Assembly (NCBI GenBank): GCA_946647055.1
Contig: CAMPCT010000056.1
Coordinates: forward strand, 1 to 11,048
Length of the DNA: 11,048 nucleotides
From: an uncultured Atopobium sp.
Lineage (GTDB): Bacteria; Actinomycetota; Coriobacteriia; Coriobacteriales; Atopobiaceae
Direction: 5' to 3'
Under the pieces are notes generated by a model. The model worked only from the letters and a program-made list of their open reading frames with translations, ran no database searches and was not told the DNA's origin. The number at the start of each line of letters is the position of its first letter. The stretch's first letter is position 1. Of the stretch, positions 5,715 to 11,048 are shown piece by piece. The translations under genes and the position numbers were made by a program.

Positions 5715-6470
5715 TCAGTCGTGCGTGCGATGGTCCTGGTAGTTGGCAAGGAATCCGGCGAACTCGGGCGAGGTGTCCGAGTTGCCCGAGCGCCATGCCT
5801 TGTGGTCGATGATGGTGCTCTCGAACCCATAGTAGGCGTCGATGTAGGCGATGAGCCCATCGAGCGCCTCGAGCTGCTCCTCCGGGTAGTCCTGGCCTCC
5901 CACGTGGACCATCTCGATGCCGATGGAGTACGAGTTCATGCCATAGTCCGGAGCCCAGTCGCCGATGGGGGTGGTCCCACGCATGTCGTCGCGCGACTCG
6001 TCGGTCACGCCGTAGAGCTCGTTGTGGCCTGCGTCCCCAAAGCCCGCATGGTGGGCGATCATGTCGAGCGGCACGCACTGGACGATGCTCCCGTCGCGGT
6101 TGACCACGAAGTGCGCCGCCACGTAGCTGCCGTTCGAGTCCCACCAGTCGATGACCGAGCTGGCGTCCCCGTCCCCCTCGGTGTCATGCAGGACGATGTA
6201 GCGCTGGTACTCGGGACCCTTGTCCCCGTGGCAGAGGCCCTCGCGGACGTCAAGCGTGATGTCCAGGGCCGCCCACGCCGCGTCGGCGGGGTCCACCTCC
6301 GGCTCGGGCTCGGCGACGGGCTCAACCTCCGGCTCGACAGCGGGCTTGTCGCTCAGCTCCTCCTCGGCAGGGGAGGGCGCTGGCGCTGGCTCGACCTCGG
6401 GGGTGCCCCCACAGGCGGCGAGCGCAAGCACGAGGGTCAGGACGACAGCTGCGATACGGAAGGGTCTCAT
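5715..6470 (-). CDS. Lipoprotein N-acetylmuramoyl-L-alanine amidase (Amidase_2 / PGRP fold)
   Basis: This enzyme is predicted to cut the bond between N-acetylmuramic acid and the stem peptide of peptidoglycan outside the membrane. The 251-aa precursor has a positively charged N-terminus, a hydrophobic helix and a lipobox LALAAC with lipidated Cys20. An acidic Pro/Glu spacer runs from about 22 to 62 and the amidase domain from about 65 to 245. Expected zinc ligands are His95 (IVLHDTEG), His223 (IIDHKAW) and Asp232 (SDTSPEF); Glu186 in SIGIEMV fits the catalytic Glu of AmpD-like enzymes. The start at 6468-6470 gives the proper signal peptide and has GAGAGG upstream; an earlier in-frame ATG at 6506 would put extra residues before it. 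It is the first gene of a two-gene unit, divergent from a dipeptidase gene. Confidence 0.9.
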   Translation of the reverse strand: MRPFRIAAVVLTLVLALAACGGTPEVEPAPAPSPAEEELSDKPAVEPEVEPVAEPEPEVDPADAAWAALDITLDVREGLCHGDKGPEYQRYIVLHDTEGDGDASSVIDWWDSNGSYVAAHFVVNRDGSIVQCVPLDMIAHHAGFGDAGHNELYGVTDESRDDMRGTTPIGDWAPDYGMNSYSIGIEMVHVGGQDYPEEQLEALDGLIAYIDAYYGFESTIIDHKAWRSGNSDTSPEFAGFLANYQDHRTHD

Positions 6471-6504
6471 GGTGCCTCTCGGTTGTGTGGGACTTGCTGA
6501 TGGC

Positions 6505-6513
6505 ATCGTAGCA
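6505..6513 (-). promoter_or_regulatory. Extended -10 promoter candidate of the amidase unit
   Basis: Read on the minus strand, 6513-6505 is TGCTACGAT, i.e. TG-N-TACGAT. Transcription would start about 28 bases before the amidase ATG. The -35 position overlaps the GGACGTCC palindrome at 6530-6537 and does not match TTGACA. Confidence 0.4.
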
Positions 6514-6529
6514 CGTCCCCGTGGATGGC

Positions 6530-6585
6530 GGACGTCCCTCGGTCATGTTATGATGCGAGATAATATGACGTCACATGACATCATG
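6530..6585. promoter_or_regulatory. Cluster of palindromes in the divergent amidase / dipeptidase promoter region
   Basis: Four dyads occur within 56 bp. They are GGACGTCC (6530-6537), TCAT-GTT-ATGA (6543-6553), TGACGTCA (6566-6573) and CATGA-CA-TCATG (6574-6585). A further CACGTC lies at 6512-6517. The ACGTC core recurs at 6513, 6532 and 6568. The second dyad overlaps the -10 of the dipeptidase promoter, and the last two lie just downstream of its predicted start. This is where operators for one or two repressors would be. The regulator is not identified. Confidence 0.5.
6546..6554 (+). promoter_or_regulatory. Extended -10 promoter candidate of the first dipeptidase gene
   Basis: TGTTATGAT reads TG-N-TATGAT, with a five-of-six hexamer. 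No consensus -35 is present (TGGCGG at 17 bp). The transcript would start near 6561 and have a leader of about 74 bases containing the TGACGTCA and CATGACATCATG palindromes and a small CCCTT/AAGGG hairpin (6598-6610). Confidence 0.5.
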
Positions 6586-6634
6586 CAAACGGATTCACCC
6601 TTCTGAAGGGGAGACCACGACCACGGGAGGAACC

Positions 6635-8071
6635 ATGGACTTCACACCGACGCTTACCGACGACCAGGTCAGGCAGGAGGCCCAGGCATACGTCGAGGAG
6701 CACTTCGAGGACCTCGTAGCCGACGTGACCAGGCTCGTCTCGGCGCGCAGCGTGGAGGAGCCGGACAAGGCGGAGCCCGGCGCACCTTGGGGTCCCGGCC
6801 CGCGTCAGGCCCTCGACATCGCGCTCTCCCTGCTCGACCGCGAGGGGCTCGTCACCAAGGACTGCGACGGCTACATCGGCTGGGGCGACCTGCCCGGCGA
6901 GTCCGACAAGCTCATCTGCATGATCAGCCACACCGACATCGTCCCGGAGGGGACCGGCTGGGACACCGACCCCTTTGTCGTGAGCCGTCGCGACGGCTAC
7001 CTCGTGGGTCGCGGCGTCGCTGACAACAAGGGCCCCTGGGTCACCTCGCTCTACGTCACGAAGTTCCTCAAGGAGCTCTCCGAGCGCCTTGGGAGGCCGT
7101 TCCCCTACACCATCCGCTGCTTCGTGGGCTGCAACGAGGAGACGGGGATGGGCGACGTCCGCTGGTACCTCGAGCACTACCCCGAGCCCGACTTCCTCTT
7201 CACGCCCGACGGCGAGTGGCCGCTCATCTATGCCGAGAAGGGCGGCTTCCAGACGGAGTTCGTCTCTGGGGACCTGGGGGAGGACCGCGTCATCCTCGAG
7301 CTGGCGGGCGGGCACGTCACCAACGCCATCCCCTTCGACGCCCACGCCATCGTGCGGGCGGACGCGGCGTCGCTGCCCGCGGCCGAGCGCATCACGCTGA
7401 CGGACCTCGGCGACGGGACCTGCCGCATCGACGGGCACGGCAAGGGCGGTCACGCGTCGCTCCCGGAGGGCACCGTCAACGCGATCGGCCTGGTCACCGA
7501 CTACCTCTACGAGAACGGCCTGTGCAACGAGCGGGAGCGCGAGTACCTCGAGCTCGAGCGCCTCATCATGGGCTCGACGGACGGCTCGACCCTGGGCTTC
7601 GCCTCGACTGACGACACCTTCGACCCCACCACCTGCATCGGCGGCACCGTCGAGACCCGGGACGGGCGCTTCGTCCAGACCATCGACTCTCGCTACGTCA
7701 CCACGGTGACCGGCGAGCAGATCGAGTCGATCCTCACCGAGCTCGCCCAGCGCCACCATGCCACGCTGGGCAAGGTCCACAACATGGACCCCTCGGTGGG
7801 CGACAAGGACTCGGCACCCATCCGCGTCCTCATGGACACCTGGCGCGAGCTTACGGGCCGCGACGGCGAGCCGCTTGCCATCGGTGGCGGTACGTACGCC
7901 CGTCACTTCAAGCATGGCGTGGCCTTTGGCCCCGGTGACCCCAGCCTCCCGCGTCCCGACTGGTGCGGTCACGCGCACAGCCCCAACGAGGTCCAGCGGG
8001 AGCAGAGCCTCAAGGACGCGTTCGTCATCTACTGCGTCGCCATCTGGCGCCTCATGCAGGTGGAGATCTAA
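6635..8071 (+). CDS. M20-family dipeptidase, PepV/Sapep type (copy 1)
   Basis: This is a cytoplasmic zinc dipeptidase that probably splits dipeptides (or N-terminally unblocked short peptides) taken up by the cell. The 478-aa protein matches PepV layout: a catalytic domain split by a lid domain (about 205-360). Two-metal ligands are all present: His99 and Asp101 in SHTDIVP, bridging Asp130 in GVADNKGP, Glu168-Glu169 in CNEETG, Asp192 in FTPDGEWP, and His448 in HAHSPNE. The lid carries GGHAS (His273) and TNAIP, which contact substrate in PepV. Asn131 replaces the second Asp of the usual DDKGP; the bridging Asp is kept. ATG 6635 follows GGGAGG. First of three tandem paralogs, about 74% identical to copy 2. 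Substrate range is unknown. Confidence 0.9.
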   Translation: MDFTPTLTDDQVRQEAQAYVEEHFEDLVADVTRLVSARSVEEPDKAEPGAPWGPGPRQALDIALSLLDREGLVTKDCDGYIGWGDLPGESDKLICMISHTDIVPEGTGWDTDPFVVSRRDGYLVGRGVADNKGPWVTSLYVTKFLKELSERLGRPFPYTIRCFVGCNEETGMGDVRWYLEHYPEPDFLFTPDGEWPLIYAEKGGFQTEFVSGDLGEDRVILELAGGHVTNAIPFDAHAIVRADAASLPAAERITLTDLGDGTCRIDGHGKGGHASLPEGTVNAIGLVTDYLYENGLCNEREREYLELERLIMGSTDGSTLGFASTDDTFDPTTCIGGTVETRDGRFVQTIDSRYVTTVTGEQIESILTELAQRHHATLGKVHNMDPSVGDKDSAPIRVLMDTWRELTGRDGEPLAIGGGTYARHFKHGVAFGPGDPSLPRPDWCGHAHSPNEVQREQSLKDAFVIYCVAIWRLMQVEI

Positions 8072-8103
8072 CGTCGGGTGTCATCCCGCGGTCTCCTCGC
8101 GAC

Positions 8104-8132
8104 GGGGCCGGTGCGTGACAGGCACCGGCTCC
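8104..8132. repeat. Hairpin between dipeptidase copies 1 and 2
   Basis: GCCGGTGC (8107-8114) and GCACCGGC (8122-8129) pair perfectly around a 7-base loop. Three more pairs, one wobble, extend the stem to 11 bp. There is no T-run, so it is a weak terminator at best for copy 1. The loop begins with the candidate -35 box of copy 2, which suggests an operator or a promoter-overlapping structure. Confidence 0.55.
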
Positions 8133-8143
8133 TGTGCTACCGT
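8115..8143 (+). promoter_or_regulatory. Promoter candidate of dipeptidase copy 2
   Basis: GTGACA (8115-8120, five of six to TTGACA) and TACCGT (8138-8143) are separated by 17 bp, and TGC directly before the -10 adds an extended element. Transcription would start near 8150, about 32 bases before the ATG. The -35 box lies in the loop of the 8104-8132 inverted repeat. Confidence 0.5.
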
Positions 8144-8181
8144 GCCTGTGCACCCATCGAGAGCCACGAGGAGGAACCACC

Positions 8182-9618
8182 ATGGGAGACGTCCGCACAT
8201 TCAGCGACGAGCAGGTCAGGCAGGAGGCCCAGGCCTTCATCGACGAGCACTTCGAGGAGGTCGTTGCCGACATCGCGCGCCTCGTCTCGGTACGCAGCGT
8301 CGAGGACAAGGAGAACGCCGCCCCGGGCGCCCCGTGGGGTCCTGCCGCGCGCGAGGCCCTCGACATCGCGCTCGAGCTCCTCAGCCGCGAGGGTCTCGAG
8401 GTCACGGACGGGGACGGCTACCTGGGCTGGGGGGACCTGCCCGGTACCTCCGGCAAGACCATCGCCATCATCGCCCATGTCGACGTGGTGCCCGAGGGCG
8501 CTGGCTGGGACTCCGAGCCCTACGTGCTCGCTAGGCGTGACGGCTACCTCGTGGGCAGGGGCGTCATCGACGACAAGGGCCCCTGGGCCATGGCGCTCCA
8601 CGTCACCTCGTTCCTCAAGCGCCTCTCCGAGCGCCTGGGCAGCCCCCTCCCTCACGGGATTCGCCTCCTCGTCGGTTGCAACGAGGAGACCGGCATGGCC
8701 GACGTCCGCTGGTACCTCGAGCACCAGCCCGAGCCCGACTTCCTCATCACGCCCGACGGCGAGTGGCCGGTCATCTATGCCGAGAAGGGCGGCTTCAAGG
8801 CCTCGCTCGTGTCGGGCGAGCTTGGCGACGACCGCGTCATCCTCGAGCTGACGGGCGGGCACGTCACCAACGCCATCCCCTTCGACGCCTACGCGATCGT
8901 GCGTGCCGACGCAGCCGCGCTTCCTGCGGCCGAGCGCATCACGGTGACGGACCTCGGCGACGGGACCTGCCGCATCGACGGTCACGGCAAGGGCGGTCAC
9001 GCGTCGCTCCCCGCAGGCAGCGTCAACGCGATCGGCCTGGTGACCGAGTACCTCCTCGCCAACGGCCTGTGCAACGAGCAGGAGCGCGAGTACCTCGAGC
9101 TCGAGCACCTCGTCATGGGCTCGACGGACGGCTCGACCCTGGGCTTCGCCTCGACCGATGACGTCTTTGGACCCACCACCTGCATCGGTGGCACCATCAA
9201 GACCCGTGACGGGCGCTTCGTCCAGACCATCGACTCGCGCTACGTCACCACGGTGACGGGCGAGCAGATCGAGGCTGCGGTGTCCGAGGTAGCCGCACGT
9301 CACCATGCGAGCCTTGAGGGCGTGTTCGTCACCGAGCCCTCGGTGGGCGACAGGGACTCCGCGCCCGTGCGCGTGCTCGTGGACACCTACAACGAGCTCA
9401 CGGGCCATGAGGACGAGCCCCTTGCCATCGGTGGCGGCACGTATGCGCGCCACTTCGCCCGTGGCGTCGCCTTTGGCCCCGAGGACCCGCGCGAGACCTT
9501 CCCCGCCTGGTGTGGCGCGATGCATGGTCCCAACGAGGTCATCTCGGAGCGTGCGCTCAAGGACGCCTTCGTCATCTACTGCGTCGCCCTCTGGCGCCTC
9601 ATGCAGACGGAGCTCTAG
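8182..9618 (+). CDS. M20-family dipeptidase, PepV/Sapep type (copy 2)
   Basis: This is a second metallodipeptidase of exactly the same length as copy 1 (478 aa). A gapless hand alignment gives about 355 identical residues (74%). The metal ligands fall at the same numbers: His99, Asp101, Asp130, Glu168-Glu169, Asp192 and His448 (AMHGPNE). Unlike copy 1 it keeps the normal DDKGP. Differences cluster at the N-terminus, at 91-100 and 131-140, at 361-385, and around the last metal ligand (437-457). Residues 260-355 of the lid are nearly unchanged. The ATG has GAGGAGG upstream. A gap of 110 bp with its own promoter-like element separates it from copy 1, so the copies may be regulated apart. Confidence 0.9.
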   Translation: MGDVRTFSDEQVRQEAQAFIDEHFEEVVADIARLVSVRSVEDKENAAPGAPWGPAAREALDIALELLSREGLEVTDGDGYLGWGDLPGTSGKTIAIIAHVDVVPEGAGWDSEPYVLARRDGYLVGRGVIDDKGPWAMALHVTSFLKRLSERLGSPLPHGIRLLVGCNEETGMADVRWYLEHQPEPDFLITPDGEWPVIYAEKGGFKASLVSGELGDDRVILELTGGHVTNAIPFDAYAIVRADAAALPAAERITVTDLGDGTCRIDGHGKGGHASLPAGSVNAIGLVTEYLLANGLCNEQEREYLELEHLVMGSTDGSTLGFASTDDVFGPTTCIGGTIKTRDGRFVQTIDSRYVTTVTGEQIEAAVSEVAARHHASLEGVFVTEPSVGDRDSAPVRVLVDTYNELTGHEDEPLAIGGGTYARHFARGVAFGPEDPRETFPAWCGAMHGPNEVISERALKDAFVIYCVALWRLMQTEL

Positions 9619-9635
9619 CCGTCTGGCGGGAATCA

Positions 9636-9689
9636 CCCCACCTCCAACGAGCGTTTCGTGGCCCTTCTTCACTTTTGGTGGGGAAGGGC
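9636..9689. repeat. Overlapping inverted repeats between dipeptidase copies 2 and 3
   Basis: CCCCACC (9636-9642) pairs with GGTGGGG (9677-9683), and GCCCTTC (9661-9667) pairs with GAAGGGC (9683-9689). The two helices share base 9683 and interleave, so they compete. A short ACGA/TCGT stem lies inside the first. The region precedes and overlaps the promoter candidate of copy 3. It may contribute to ending the copy 2 transcript, but no T-run follows. Confidence 0.4.
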
Positions 9690-9695
9690 TACACT
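9668..9695 (+). promoter_or_regulatory. Promoter candidate of dipeptidase copy 3
   Basis: TTCACT (9668-9673) and TACACT (9690-9695) are 16 bp apart, each a four-of-six match. The transcript would start near 9702, giving an A/T-rich leader of about 40 bases, unlike the GC-rich leaders of copies 1 and 2. Confidence 0.4.
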
Positions 9696-9742
9696 TGTGT
9701 GGGTATTCAATTCTCACCAATTTCTATACAGAAGGGAGCACC

Positions 9743-11048
9743 ATGGCAGACGAAGAGCTCAAGCAGCAGATTGACGAGTACGTGGATGCGGTGTGGGAGG
9801 ACCTCATCAACGACATGGGTCGTCTCGTGGCCATCGAGAGCGTCGAGAACCTCGACGAGGCCAAGCCGGGAGAGCCTTGGGGCCATGCCCCCGCACTGGC
9901 CCTGCAGACTGCCTGTGACATCGCCGCGGAGAACGGCCTCGAGGCCCACAACTGCGACGGCTACATCGGCTTTGCCGACCTTCCCGGCGAGTCCGACAAG
10001 TACGTGGCGACCATCGCCCACGTCGACATCGTGCCCCTGGGCACCGGCTGGACCGTCGACCCCCTCAAGGTGACCCGCAAGGACGGCTACCTGCTTGGCC
10101 GCGGCGTCATCGACGACAAGGGCCCCTGGACCCTGTCGCTGTATGCCTGCAAGTTCTTTGCCGACCGCGTCAAGGCCACCGGCAAGAAGCTCCCGTACAC
10201 CCTGCGCTGCATGATCGGGTGCAACGAGGAGACCATGATGCACGACGTCCACTGGTACCTCGAGAACTACCCGCAGCCGGCGTTCCTGTTCACCCCCGAC
10301 GCCGACTTCCCCCTGTGCTACGGCGAGAAGGGCACCTACTGGGGCCACTTCGTGTCCGACGACCTGGGAGAGGACCGCGTGATCGTTGACTTTTCCGGCG
10401 GCACGGTGCCCAACGCCATTCCCAACCTGGCCAGCGTGACCGTTCGCGCCGACGCCTCCGCGCTGCCCACACCGGTCGCCCCCGAGGGCGCGAGCATCGA
10501 GCTCGAGGATCTTGGTGACGGCCTGGCCAAGCTCACCGCCCATGGCATCGGCGGCCATGCGTCCAAGCCCGAGGGAACCATCAACGCCATCCTGCTGCTC
10601 GTGAACTACCTGCTCGACAACGACCTCTGCGGTGCGGGCGAGCGCAGCTTCCTCGAGATGGAGCGCCAGTTCCTCTCCACGACGGACGGCTCCGGCATCG
10701 GCGTCGCGTCCACCGACGACTACTTCGACCCGACCACCTGCATCGGCGGCGTCATCGCCACCGAGGGCAACCGCTTCACCCAGACGGTCGACTGCCGCTA
10801 TGTCTCGACCATGAGTGACGAGACCATCACCGCCAACGCGACCGCGCTTGCTGCGGCTCATGGCGGCACCTTCGAGGTCGACGACGTGGCCGTGCCCTTT
10901 GTCACCGACCCGACCTCCGCGCCTATCCAGACGCTCATCGCCACCTACAACGAGATGACCGGCAAGAATGCCGAGCCTTTCACCATGGGTGGCGGCACCT
11001 ACGCCCGTCACTTCGAGCGTGCCGCGAGCTTTGGCCCGAACGACCCCG
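9743..11048 (+). CDS. M20-family dipeptidase, PepV/Sapep type (copy 3, 3' end outside window)
   Basis: There are 435 codons in the window with no stop. The missing end should be about 40 residues and should hold the last metal-binding His. Ligands seen are His93 and Asp95 (AHVDIVP), Asp124 (GVIDDKGP), Glu162-Glu163 (CNEETMM) and Asp186 (FTPDADFP). The lid has GGHAS and PNAIP. The signatures NEETMM, PDADFP and YGEKG differ from those of copies 1 and 2 (NEETGM, PDGEWP, YAEKG) and look closer to classical PepV. This copy is clearly more distant, so it is an older paralog or was acquired separately. GAAGGGAG precedes the ATG. It probably has a related but different dipeptide preference; that is inference. 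Confidence 0.9.
   Translation, partial: MADEELKQQIDEYVDAVWEDLINDMGRLVAIESVENLDEAKPGEPWGHAPALALQTACDIAAENGLEAHNCDGYIGFADLPGESDKYVATIAHVDIVPLGTGWTVDPLKVTRKDGYLLGRGVIDDKGPWTLSLYACKFFADRVKATGKKLPYTLRCMIGCNEETMMHDVHWYLENYPQPAFLFTPDADFPLCYGEKGTYWGHFVSDDLGEDRVIVDFSGGTVPNAIPNLASVTVRADASALPTPVAPEGASIELEDLGDGLAKLTAHGIGGHASKPEGTINAILLLVNYLLDNDLCGAGERSFLEMERQFLSTTDGSGIGVASTDDYFDPTTCIGGVIATEGNRFTQTVDCRYVSTMSDETITANATALAAAHGGTFEVDDVAVPFVTDPTSAPIQTLIATYNEMTGKNAEPFTMGGGTYARHFERAASFGPNDP

Noticed and set aside
5686..6144. N-terminal extension of the zinc-ribbon/YARHG protein to 402 residues
   Set aside because: The extension overlaps the amidase gene in another frame and is Arg/Gly/His-rich nonsense. The ATG at 5685 has a ribosome binding site and places the zinc ribbon at the true N-terminus.
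6566..6573. TGACGTCA as a eukaryotic-type CRE site
   Set aside because: The match to the CREB/ATF element is a coincidence in a bacterial promoter; it is kept only as a palindrome that could bind a bacterial dimeric repressor.
7006..7038. Copy 1 dipeptidase as an inactive enzyme because of DNKGP
   Set aside because: The bridging ligand is the first Asp, as in the DMKG motif of other M20 enzymes, and it is present; all other metal ligands are intact.
6581..9720. Long open frames on the minus strand opposite dipeptidase copies 1 and 2 (up to 527 codons)
   Set aside because: The plus-strand proteins carry complete family motifs. Long antisense frames are expected in high-GC genes because stop codons are rare there; the antisense products are rich in Val, Gly, Arg and Asp with no recognisable domain.
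9707..11011. 434-codon minus-strand frame opposite dipeptidase copy 3
   Set aside because: Same reason; it is a mirror of the conserved coding frame and even runs across the promoter region.

Overview
The window is high-GC bacterial DNA (roughly two thirds G+C by eye) with dense genes, short intergenic gaps and strong G/C choice at third codon positions. The gene content is a ruvC-ruvA-ruvB operon under a Gram-positive-type LexA box, several PepV-like dipeptidases, a zinc-ribbon/YARHG membrane protein and promoters of the extended -10 type. This fits a Gram-positive actinobacterium, most likely an anaerobic peptide-using member of the Coriobacteriia (Olsenella/Atopobium/Collinsella type). That placement is inference, not proof.

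Layout from left to right. Positions 1-60 hold two tandem 30-bp repeat units with inverted ends. A MerR-family regulator with a GyrI-like effector domain follows on the minus strand (72-905). Divergent from it is the Holliday-junction operon ruvC-ruvA-ruvB plus a small helical protein of unknown function (1105-3725). The four genes overlap or nearly touch. They are preceded by an extended -10 promoter, a perfect GAAC-N4-GTTC SOS box and an 11-bp-arm dyad. A likely terminator ends this operon at about 3736-3772. Next is a cold-shock protein gene (3922-4125) with a short structured leader and a strong UUCG-loop terminator, then a HAD-family phosphatase (4237-4908).

Convergent with the HAD gene is a two-gene minus-strand unit. 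It encodes a lipoprotein N-acetylmuramoyl-L-alanine amidase (5715-6470) and a zinc-ribbon, single-TM, proline-rich, YARHG-domain protein (4936-5685). Both products are predicted to act at the cell envelope.

The right third holds three tandem plus-strand M20/PepV-type metallodipeptidase genes: 6635-8071, 8182-9618 and 9743-11048, the last cut by the window edge. The first two are the same length (478 aa) and about 74% identical by hand count, so they are a fairly recent duplication with a period of exactly 1547 bp. The third is more divergent and closer to classical PepV in its motifs. Each has its own upstream region with promoter-like and hairpin or palindromic elements. The intergenic region shared by the amidase unit and the first dipeptidase carries a cluster of ACGTC-core and ATGA/TCAT palindromes that looks like an operator region.

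No tRNA, rRNA, CRISPR array, transposase or phage gene was seen. The genes themselves belong to known families. The less explained parts are the regulatory elements (SOS box plus dyad at ruv, palindrome cluster at 6530-6585), the dipeptidase triplication, and the amidase/YARHG pair.
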